A stretch of 64,000 bases of DNA, taken from assembly GCA_016490735.1 (NCBI GenBank), contig JAEMWC010000351.1, positions 713,501 to 777,500 on the forward strand. The letters run 5' to 3'. How positions within the stretch are numbered: position 1 is the stretch's first letter; every line of letters begins with the position of its first letter. Positions 33,923-46,057 of the stretch are shown piece after piece. The position numbers and the translations under genes are program-made. Source of the DNA: Pachyseris speciosa. Lineage: Eukaryota; Cnidaria; Anthozoa; Scleractinia; Pachyseridae. The notes under the pieces were generated by a model, which searched no databases, was not told the origin of the DNA, and worked only from the letters and a program-made list of their open reading frames with translations.

Positions 33923-36900
33923 CTTTATTCAACTGTGTCAGTCGTTCTAGCTTTTTCTAATTGGTGACACAATTTAAAAGTTAAATACTAAAATACATCT
34001 ATATACAAATTACGATTAAAAAAAAATGACTAAGATTCCTATAGAATTTGCGAATGAAATCTAGAGAAGAGTCTATTCACATCCTAAGAACATAAATATA
34101 TTGTCAGCTTGTGCATAAATTACAATTCTTGCATCCTTCATTTTCGATCAACATCGCCAAGTCTTTCTTCCTTATTTGTGGTTTAAAAGGGTTTAAACTG
34201 CTCAAGTTACGCTCCTCCTTTGTCAGCTTGTACCACAACATTGGCCCTAGATATTTCAAGGAATGCTTCTCATCCTTAATAGTATTAAAACGTGGTACAA
34301 TAATTTCAGCGTTCCTTAAGTTATAGCGCTTTTCCGTTTTTTGCTGTACATTTAAAAGGTCCAGAAAGTGCTCTGGTGGAAGTTTATTTTTGGCCTTAAA
34401 GATCAAAATCGCTATGTCCTGTAACCTTCGGTTATACAGGGTTGGCAAGTTAGCCTGCGTAAGTAAATTCTCATATGAGTCTGATTTCCTATTAAATACC
34501 ATTCGTAGAGCTCTCTCCTGTAGCCTTTCCAGTTTACGCCTATCTGATGCTCTACAGAAATGCTAGGCAGTGCTGCAGTACGTAAGATGAGGTAAAATAG
34601 CTGCCTTAAATAGTTGTAATTTGGCATAAGTAGGTATAAGATTCCTTACCCTTGTGAGATTCCTTAGCCTTGTGAGTATATATGGTATATACGCTCGGTA
34701 TATGAAAAGGTTGGATTTCACGACTCGAGGTATATGAAAGGGTAGGAAAATCTTAGGTAGGAAAATTTTAGGTATTTAAAAAGGCCTTTCATCAAAATAT
34801 TTCAAACACATACCTTATGACTGTACTGTTCCAGTGGAAAGTATCGGTACTATTTGTCAATGGAAGGTATACGAAAGGGGCACCTTTTCCGTCAAAAATG
34901 GTATATAAAAGGGTAAGGGGTCGGACTTCGAGGCGAGGCCTCCCCATAGAAAATGTTTTTAGTAACCCCCCCCCCCGGGGGGTATCAACTCGACTATCAT
35001 TTCAAAATACGATGAGAAACACCTTTCACGACAACTCCACCACGATTTTTGGTTATTTGATATTAACGATTCACCTCACGCACTCACATCTTTTAGGGTA
35101 TCATATGAAGCCATCGGATCGTGATGGCGTGGACGCCTCAGTTCTGACGTATCATCGGATAATTGAAGCTTTTAAGTTCGCTTATGCGTGGCGGAGTCGC
35201 CTTGGGGATCCAAGGTTTGATCCGAACAAGAACATAAACAAGGTGGGTAAAGTTCAAAGGTCATTATCCCGGGATTATCGGACCACAAAACAATACAATT
35301 GGTAAGATCATCATGCTGCATGGCTAAGTGCCCAACAGCTATTTCAGTTCAGATGACTGCGTCTTTGGGGTACACATTTATGCCGTTGGCCTTGTCTTCT
35401 TCACCTCTACACGTAAAATTTTTAAGGGGACGTAAAGAAGTAGGGAAATGTACTTCCCAGAACTGGTGGTCTGTTGTACCACACATTTCAGGGTTGGGTG
35501 CAGGAACATTTTTAGCTGACGTTAGCTCTCCGGATATGCTTTTTGGAGCCTCATTTCTCTCTGTTAGAGGCATGTTTCCTCCTCAAAATAGACAAGGAGA
35601 ATTACTTATGAACGTTATGACGCGAAAGACACAATTGCCTACCCCTGACCGATGCATAAGACTGTATCGAACAAGCGTCCACAATGGTTCACCAGACGAC
35701 TGAGAAGTATAGACATGCTATTAAGGAAAGACGAAATTTTATTTTGCGAAGAAAGAAACACAAGAGTGTTCCTAGTGGCTTGCCTACAAAAAGCCAAGAT
35801 GAGCACCAACATATCAGGGGCACCCAACGGCAAGTTTCGGTAGATATCTGTTCGGTAGAGGGTAGTTCGCTTTTGGCTTTCGGCATCGATTAAAGAGTGC
35901 ACTCGGATTTTCGTAACTGGACATGGCCTAAAAGATCCGCAGTGGGGAAACCATAGCCCCTGAGGTGTTCAGAAGAGTTATATTTTGCAACCTCGTTCCC
36001 AGCGTCTCTCCTCTTCCCGCCCCCTGGAGCGAGAGAAAGACCCTGGAAAACGCTGGTCACGTGTCTCCCGGTACAAAAAATTCTCCAGGCGGGGTCCCTG
36101 TTTTTGGAAGGTTTGTCGCCTCAAATGTTTGTAAACATCAAAACAAGGCGGGCTTTGGTTTTTGAGGTCCGCCATGTTTTATGGCAGCCTTCACTTTGCG
36201 ATCGTTAATAGCAGCTATTGGAATATAAATCTAAAACCCAAACAAGTCCAGTGCTTGGAGGCGATTTACTCTGGAAGAGATACTATCGGTGTACTACCAA
36301 CAGGATACGGAAAATCGATCATCTTCCATCTTTTACCCGGGCTTTCCTTGGACAAAATCAACTCTCGATTGACATGTCGGACAGACTCGCCAATCCATCC
36401 CGTCATTGTTGTCGTTTCGCCGTTGAACTCTTTGATAAGTGACCAGATCAGAAGAAGTACAGAGGGAAACTTGAAAGCGGCTATCCTTAATGTAAGAAAG
36501 GCCAAGGACAGTGACGACTTAGAGCTAGACAGTACGAGCGAGACGAACCCCTCTTGGTTAAAGGATGCGAAATATGACATAATTTTCACACATCCCGAGG
36601 CTGTTTTATCTTGCAAAAGCGGGATAGAGCTCTTTCAAAGCACGCCGTATCAAAGAGGCGTTCAAGCGATAGTTATCGATGAAGCCCATTGTATTCTAGA
36701 ATGGTAAGTGTGTTTATCATACTCGCTATAAAGTTAGCTACATAAACACCAACTTGGGAATAAATAATCACTAAGCGCGACAACAATAAACTTGCTGTCA
36801 AAAAAAGCAAACTTTAAGTTATGATTTCAAGTTCTCAAAACAACAACCTTTGCTGTATATAAAGGGGATGCTGTCAGCAGTTTTTATTTTATATGAAAAG

Positions 36901-39900
36901 TCAGAAAAACAGAAGCAGTGGACATGTGTGTTACATAAATCAACTTGTCAACATTTAAACAAAGTAGAATATTACAGCGCCATTCTTTATCTTGCTTTTT
37001 AGGGGAGACGACTTTCGTAAGGATTATGCCAACCTAGCAATGCTGTGTGCCACTTTCCCCACTGTACCTGTGGTTGCTCTTACTGCTACGGCAAGTAAAA
37101 GTGATGTGACAGAAATCAAGGCATCGCTTCATTTAAAGAATCCATTAGAAGTTCTGGGGAATCCAAACCGGCCAAACATCTTCTACAAGAAAGTGTTTCG
37201 TAAAGGGGATGATGTAGACTTTTTTTGGGAACTTTTGAATCCTATTGCTATTGGCCTCAAAGAGAAAAAGGTGGATTATCCCATCACCATCTTGTACTTA
37301 CCCTTGAGGTGGTGTGGATTTTCCTTCAAATTTTTCCAAAAGCAGCTTGGTGATGATCAATATTACTCACCACTCAACCCTGCGGATAAGAAGCCTGAAA
37401 ATCGACTGTTTGCGCAGTACCATGCTCCACAAACAAGGACAATGAAGGATTTGATTTTAAAGGAACTTTCATCACCATCATCAACGGTAAGAGTGGTGTT
37501 TGCTACAGTCGCAATGGGGATGGGTGTGGACATCCCATCAATCAGAAGTATTATTCATGTTGGACCACCACGCACCATCAGGGAATATTTTCAAGAAACT
37601 GGACGCGCAGGCCGTGATGGGAAACAATCTTTTGCAGTGATATACTACAACAACAGAGACATTGCAAAGAATCGGGAAGGCATGAGTGATGACATTCGCC
37701 AATTCTGCCGCCTAGAGGACTCATGTCTTCGTAAGTTTCTTTTGAACAGTCTTGATGCAACAAGCCCAAAATGTATTGGTCATCTCTGTTGCAGCTTTTG
37801 TGAATCTGTGTGTGATTGCGACAATTGCCTTGTGAATTGTCTCAGCCAAATCAATTGCCTTCCCTGAACATTATAAGGTACAATTAAATAATATTTTATT
37901 CCTAAAATTGAATCTCATGAGAAGTTGAACATTACACCCCTATGAACATTATTTACACTAAGTCACTATTAATAATTGAAGATGGATAGTCATAGAAACA
38001 ATATAACTTTCTTTAATTTTCCAGACATGTTTCAACGGTGCATCCATCATCATCAGTGTACGGTTTTAAAATTGCCGTTGTATTTATAGTGCATGTGAAA
38101 TTACAAGGTTTGTTACATTGCGTTTACAATATTGCTTGCTAAATAGTTTAAACAATAGACATAGAGCGACGTACAGGGAAAGTGTCAGGTTTATGTGTTT
38201 CACCTGCTGATTGAGATTGCATGCAATATTGTAAATGTTATGTAACGAACCTTGTAATTTCATGTGCCTAATAAATTCAACGGCGATTTCAAAACTGTAC
38301 AGTATGGTGACGGATACACCTTCAAAACATGTCTGGAAAATTAATTGAAGATGCTAGTGGACAACCCTCCTAAGTGACTTTTCACTTTTTGACTGTGTTT
38401 TTCTCAAAAACTAAGCTCAAAACGTAAAATAAATACAGGGCAATGTTTACCACACAAAAGCAAGCATGTATGCGAGAAATCAGCAATTTTTGAGCAAAAT
38501 AAAGAAAAACCACACAAAAAGTCACTTAGGAGGGTTTTCCACTATCCTCTTCAATATTCAAACCACCAATAAACCTTCCACCACCATTTTATGCCAGTGA
38601 TGCCGAAAGGATCAAAACCACGACATGTATGCGCAAATCGCCAGTGAATGCAAATGTAAATAATACTGTTTTTGGAAATCCTAGTCATTATCGAGTCCCA
38701 ATGGTGCATCCAATAATAAATTCCTCTTATGTCTTGCAAGCCACTTGTCAAGTTCTGTATGATCAAGGGTTACCAAAGGGTCAGGCTGAATATCAGGAAA
38801 AGATTGATGCATTCTGTTGGGCACTCTGCTGAATGGCTTTACAACACGTAGATCGGCCATGACAATACTCTCGTCTGCAGCTGTTGATCTGTGGCTGTGA
38901 GAGGAGGATTGGATTGCTCTCTTTATCTGAACATCAAAGTTTTCACCAATTTTATCTTCCCCTCCTAAAGCTCGGCTAGAATTATTAATGGCATTGTCAG
39001 TTTTGTTAGGGCCCATTGAATTGATTGATTTCTTGAGGGATTTGTTCCTGTTTTCCTGAAGCAAATCAATTTCAATGTTATTACCGGCTCCCCCTTTCCA
39101 ATTTACTGTGGATGCCCAGATGGACTGGTGAGCCTCAGCCTCTGACAAGAAAACATTGTTTTGAACAATACTAATTAACATTTCTATTGCATAATTATTA
39201 AACCCTGGAAATGCCCTAAAATGTGATAGTAGCTCTTTATGGAGAGTTGCAATTCTCTCTCCATTGCCTTCCTTCACAGCATCTTTAAAATCAATAAATA
39301 AGAAATAATACTTAAGGAGGCACACTGAGTAATTGTTCACAAAGTCCTGACTGCTTTCTTCATGATCGTTGATTGGTGGAGTGATAAGAAATTGGTCTAT
39401 AAATTTATCTAACACAGAGTCATAATACTGTCTCTTGTTGTCGCCTACATCTAAAATGTAGCATGGGGGTCTGTTTCTTGTGATGTGGCCATCTTTGGTT
39501 TCCATGCCAAAGAACTGCAACAGTGCTTCCACTGTAAAGCACTTGCCAATCCTTAGGAAAAGCTGCTCACAATCCTCGTAGTGCTTTACATCAATGGTCA
39601 CATTCCTTCGCTGTAGCTTTTCTCTGAAGTATCTCAGTGTACCTTGCTCCCGTCCAGAGTTCTTGTATAGCTTCTTTAATATTACCTGTAAAAATAAACA
39701 AAATATGAACATTAATGATTTTGTTGTCATAGCATTTACTTGTACCCTATGGATGGATTGTGGATAAATATGTGAAGTTGGAATACCTTAATGCTGTAAG
39801 CATCAAGTATGATGAAGCTCCAAAATAAGGCTTTGTTGGTATGGTAACTAGTAATAACATAAGTGCCTTTTTCAGTTCAATGATTCGGGAAATTAAGGTT

Positions 39901-42900
39901 TCATTGACTTTTCTTGTTAGCCTTTTATAATTTTAGCCACGACTAAAAAATTGCCTATACCTATAATTTCTTACCTTTAAAAAGCTCCTCTTTGTGTGCC
40001 AATCCACAATTCTGTAGGGGTAAAGGTGGTCTAGCCAGTCCTGTGGTGTAAGAGTTCCTGCACGCAAGTCTTTAGCACCTGCCAATCGTACCCTTGTAAG
40101 TTGATCCCCAAAGCAGGGAACTTTAATATTTGCTAAAGGATCATCAAGCTGTGGAACAGGAGGCACATGTGACCCTGGCTGATCAGGCCTAGATGGGGCA
40201 GCAATTAGTGGGCCCAGGGGAACATGCTCTTCATCAGCAGGGGCGCACATGCCAGCTTTAGAGTAAATTTCATGCACCTGTATCAATTTAAAGTAAATTT
40301 CAGGTCAAAATTATTTTAAACTAGCTTGATAGTCATTACCATAAACAGATACAGATGAACTGCCGACTGGATAGCTCAAATGGTATAGCACCGGATTACT
40401 GTGTGGGAGGTCACAAGTTCAAACCCTGGCCAGACCAACACTCGGGGTCTTTAATTAAATAACTGAGGAGAAAAGTGCTGCCTTTGTATTGACATCTGCA
40501 AATGGTTAGACTTTCTAGTCTTCTCGGATAAGGATGATAACCTGTAGGCCCTGTCTCACAGTACTTTTACTAGATCTGACTCTGTGGAATGTAAAAGAAG
40601 CACTAGGGACATAAAAAATCTGTCATTGACCATCCCTAGTGTCTGTCCTAATTAAATATTTAATATTATCCCTGAAAAGCCATGATAGGGAGATGATAAT
40701 TATGTACCTATGCAAAATGAAAATCAAACTAGTTTGAAATCAGTCTAATCTGCAACACACCCAAACCTCTAGTTGATCCAAATCATCTACAACTTCTGCA
40801 TATTCCTTCTCATCTTTCATCAACACTGGAAGGGGCACCACTACTGATGCAATACTCATTTCAGCTTGATACTGGCAAGGTGTGCGGACTGGAACAACAC
40901 CTCTAAGAAACTGAAATGCAGGAAATAACTCGCACAAGATTCTTCCAAGGAAAATCTTGTACCTCTCTCTTGTGCATATTTGCTCCCCATCACTAAGCTT
41001 TAAAAGGTCCTTCATGTTGCAATCACTGAGGCACTTTTTCGGTTCATTGTCAAGATGATGAGAGGTTACACGATCAAACACGATGCTCGTTGCAACGGCA
41101 TGGACACTTTTGTTCTGTTTGTCAGAACGCATGTCGTGTACTTTAACCTCCCAGTCAATGTTGTCCAGGACAAGAACAAATGTTTTCCCTTTCTTTACCA
41201 TCTCAACAGCAAGATCCAAGAAGTGGCTTCCAATATTTTCCTGGATTTTTTACTTCATGACTGGAACCATTGAAATCCCATATTTGTTGAATCTCTCCAT
41301 AAGCTACATGGGAGGGAATGGGAATGAGAATAATATATCAGCCAACCTTCACAATATGGTGTCATACTCTAAATGTTTTGGAGGGGGGGTGCAAGCCAGT
41401 TTGTTCCCAAGGAGAGGACTATGGGAATGAGGTTGGTGCAAGCTACCCAAAGTGATGTCTGGGTAGGTAAAAAATATTGACCACCTGCCACAAAAACATT
41501 AAGGGAAACTAAAATCCTCAATTTGAAGCCAACTAGCATCGTTGCCTCTTTACATTTTAAATCTGCATTGCATGGGCTTCTGGACTGCTAAGAAAACTTC
41601 TCACCTTTTTACTTGCATTTCCACTGTAGAGCAACACGGTGTTAAGTCTCTGCACATGGCTTAACTCATGAAATCGTTTAAACATTATTACTCCATAGAT
41701 GAGGACCAGTGGTGCAGTATTCTTATCTTGGTTTTGATCAAGCTGAATCATGGTTGACAAGATTGTGAATACTGTGGGACATAGGCTTCTTATTTCTGCC
41801 AGGATCTCCTCAAAAGTAAAGTTGGACAAACCAGGATATCCTCTGTCTCTAAGCACTGATTTGGTAGCCAATTGTACAAGTTCGCTGTCAATTTTGCAGA
41901 GGAACATCTTCATTATTTCCTCCTCTGTAATACAGACGTCTGCTACCTGAAAATAAGATTTTGGAAATATTTATGATAGAATAACAGTAAGAAAAAAAAG
42001 ATTTTACACAACTCGGCCAAAATATTTAATAGCTTTATGATTATAATTAGAGAAGCACTTTTACTGGTGAAATTAAAACTGATATTGTGTCTTAAAATTT
42101 AAAAGGATAACTTGAAATTTATATAAGGTTGACAAAATATATAACGGCATCCTACTTGTTTGCATAGAGCTTCTTAAAAGTATTTGAGGTTTTCATGTTA
42201 GGAAAAACGTCTCATATAAAATACTCGTCTCGATCAACCATTTTAAGCAAAAGGTTTCAAACAGAGTTGCAAATTGCAAAATAAAAAGCTTTCTACATGG
42301 TGATAAGTGTAAACAACTTGCAGCGAAAGGGTTTCCTCAAAGCATCCAGTTGAAATGAAAAGCTGACTCTCGACATGCTTATGGTCATACCTGACTTTGA
42401 GTTGTCTGTTCTTCGGCGTCGACAAAACCAGGATCGGATCGGATCGGATCGGATCGGATCGGATCACGGATCGGATCGGATCACGGATGGGAAAAGAGTA
42501 ATAAACACATTGGAGAAATGCTGACATATTGTGACATATTGCGTGACATATTGGAGCGAGTGAAAGTGATTTCCCGACATGTAGTCTCCTTCACGGCTGT
42601 CGCCATGGACGAAAGCAAGCGGAGGGGACGCATCATTTTATCATTCAGTTATAATTTCTTTTTTTAATATCATCTCACGTGTTTATTTACCTTTTCTATA
42701 TCTGATATTATTTTAGCAAGGGCAAGAGAAGAGACGAAAAACGAGGTGGGGAGTAACGTTTTTTAGATGTGACGATTAAAGTGTTGTGTACGCTAGCGAT
42801 TTATTTAGTTAAATCCATGTTGGCTTCTTCCATGAACTCGCTCAGCTCCTCTTAACCTAAATCGCAATTGTTACACGCCAAACAACTTAAATTCCACGAG

Positions 42901-45900
42901 TATATGGAACTCAGTGCTCAACAGTTAGAGATCGCACAATAATTTTGGCCGTCTAGTTGTGAAATCATCACGTATTTTTCGTATTGTAATATTATAATAA
43001 TCTTTACAAACCCCTTGGCTCTTTTAATAATTATATACTATAACCACTGTGACCAAAAATATGCTCGTTGATAAATTATTTATATGGAAAGCGACAATTA
43101 GTTTTTTCAGTGGTGCGAATTCGCCAGCGGAGCTTTTAGGAACCCCGGAGGGCTAGGCATTTTCTCAAAACGAGTTTTCTCAGTGTGTAGAATAGAATTT
43201 GATTTATGGTCTTAAGTTTTCGAAAAAAAATGTCTTAAAGTCTAAAATCTCGTCGACCATCATTGAAACATCCCAGACAAAAGCCTCCAGACTGTAATGG
43301 CAACGCACGTACTCGACCTGTCTGACGCCGTTCTGGTCGGCGATCATGCAAATTCACGCCGCTGAAAAAAATACTTGTCGCTTTCCAGATAAAATAATTT
43401 ATCAACGAGCATATTTTTGGTCACAGTGGTTATAGTATATAATTATTAAAAGAGCCAAGGGGTTTGTAAAGATTATTATAATATTACAATACGAAAAATA
43501 CGTGATGATTTCACAACTAGACGGCCAAAATTATTGTGCGATCTCTAACTGTTCATCACTGAGTTCCATATACTCGTGGAATTTAAGTCGTTTGGCGTGT
43601 AACAATTGCGATTTAGGTTAAGAGGAGCTGAGCGAGTTCATGGAAGATGCCAACATGGATTTAACTAAATAAATCGCTAGCGTACACAACACTTTAATCG
43701 CCACATCTAAAAAACGTTACTCTCCACCTCGTTTTTCGTCTCTTCTCTTGCCCATGCTAAAATAATATAAAAAAGGTAAATAAACACGTGAGATGATATT
43801 AAAAAAAGAAATTATAACTGAATGATAACATGATGCGTCCCTTCCGTTTCGTCCATGGCGACAGCCGTGAAGGAGACTACATGTCGGGAAATCACTTTCC
43901 ATGGCGGGAAATCACTCGCTTCAATATGTCACGCAATATGTCACAATATGTCAGCATTTCTCCAATGTGTTTATTACTCTTTTCCCATCCGTGATCCGAT
44001 CCGATCCGATCCGTCATCCGATCCGATCCGATCCGATCCGATCCGATCCTGGTTTGTCGACGCCGGTCTGTTCTTGTCGATTAACACATCCGCTTTCCTG
44101 AGTGAAAACAAGACAGGAGATGAACCCACGATTCAGAACTAAACTGGCCCCAGTTGTTCAAAGAGCGGATAACTCTATCAAGCGGATGAGTCACTATCCA
44201 GCGGATAAAATGTATCGCTCTTTGAACAACCGGTGCGTGAATTATATAAGTTTAAATCACTTTATACATGATCGCAGAAGTGGAGTCCACGCGAAATGAG
44301 CACGATAAAAATGTTCACTTGGAAACAAAATGTAAGCATTGCTAAGCAAAAAAAAAAAAAAAATGGCCTTACTCACCTTACTTCCACTGGGCTGTTCATC
44401 CCCAAAATTAATTCCACGGCGGCTTCGAACGTCGACCGAAGGCTCATTTACTTTTGAGCTTTTCGGCGCTCGCGGTGCAGATGGCGACACTTCGATGCAC
44501 CTCTTGATTCTTTCAAAGGATGTTTGGGTCTCAATTATGGTCTTTTTGAAAGCTTTAAAGTTGTTCACTCGCCTTTCACACGGTCTACATACCAAACGTG
44601 GCAATAGTTCGCTCTGTTAAAAGGACCCGCCGTAAAGCCCTGGTCAAACGGCGCATGATAGTCGATGATAGTTGATGATAGTCGATAATAGTTGAAGCGC
44701 GCGCTTCCGTTTGACCACCAACTATCATGCACTATCATCGACTATCATCAACTATCATTCATTTTGAGCTTGTTCAAATTCTTCATGATAGTCGATGATA
44801 GTTTTTCTCATTTGACCATGCGTATGATAGTTCATGATTGTTTTTGGTCAGCTGTTTTCCCCGAAAATCGGCGGGCTCGTTCAAAATGGCCGCTAAAAGT
44901 TCCTCGCGAGGCTCAGCTGCAGCTTCAGAAATACGTGTTTATATCCAAGATGATAATCATGACAACGAAAATATTGAAGACCAAGATAACATAGAGAAGA
45001 TATCTTCTGAAGAAAGTGTCAACTCGCAAGAATTAGAAGAGACACCGCAAAAAAAGAAGCGTATCACTAAACGTTCATCGGTTAAGAAGGGCAATCCGGT
45101 GAGATGGAGTAATGACCTGATATTACGTCTAATAGACGAATATGAGGCCCGGCCCTGCCTTTGGGACATTTTTTCGAATGATTACCACAACAGAGATGTC
45201 ACAGGAAAAGTTAAGCAGGAGATGGAGGTGAGGTTGCTTTAGGTTCCACTCTCACAATCCGTGACGTTTGGCTGATTTTGTTGGAGACTCTCCTTTGAAC
45301 ATTTTCTAACAGTAGAATTTCAAGTTGTGAATTTCACAACGAATTAAGTTTCTTAAGTTTTGTACCTTTTTAATATCATGATTTGTTTATAGGAAATATT
45401 TGGTCTCCAATGGAGGGAAATCAGCAACCAGCTGACAAAACTCAGGCAAATTCTGAGCCAAAATCAGAAAAAAATTAAAGCGGTGAAATCAGGGCAAAGC
45501 ACTGATGAACTATTCAAGCCAACATGGATTTTTTGGAAGCCACTCCAGTTCCTCTTGTCAGTATTAAATCCTCGCTCAAGCCGAGATACACTACCTGACG
45601 AAAGTCCCGAGAAGTCTAACACCAAAGATACTGCAGATGAGGAAGCTTCTTCAGTATCCATTTCCCCTGCTGTTAAGCTACGAAAGACTAAGTCAGGGAA
45701 GTGTGACAGGAAAGCTCAGTCAGCAATTACAGAAGTTAAAAACGAGCTGATGGTGGAATGTCTTAAGGTGATGAAAACTCCCGAGTCGTCTGTTACAGCA
45801 GGCCCCAGTGCAGAAGCAAGCTTTGCAAGCTACATCACAGAAAAGTTGAAACTTTTGGACAGCAGACGAAGGATGATGGCAGAGAAGAGAATCAGTGATA

Positions 45901-46023
45901 TAATTTGGGAACTGCAGATGGACATGGAGCAATCCATGACTTCTGGTAGTGATTTGTCATTAACGTTTTCACAGCCCCACTACCCAATGGCAAGTAGTAG
46001 TCAGCTTAGCAACCCAACCAACC

Positions 46024-46057
<34 letters not shown>

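Larger units (their letters stand above)
33673..34981. mobile_element. MITE (GGGGTACTCCC type) split by a LINE
   Basis: The left part 33673-33765 has GAAGGGGGTACTCCCTATAA and GGGGAGGCTCCGCCC. The right part, about 34640-34981, has GTATATGAAAGGG words, GGCGAGGCCTCCCC and ends in a C-run followed by GGGGGG. The two parts are inverted at their outer ends. A LINE (33766 to about 34640) separates them. Confidence 0.6.

Noticed and set aside
33705..33932. YLLTYLLTYLL-type membrane-like frame
   Set aside because: Translation of the (TTAC)n LINE tail.
34960..34985. C-run followed by G-run as a regulatory hairpin
   Set aside because: Explained as the right end of the GGGGTACTCCC-type MITE.
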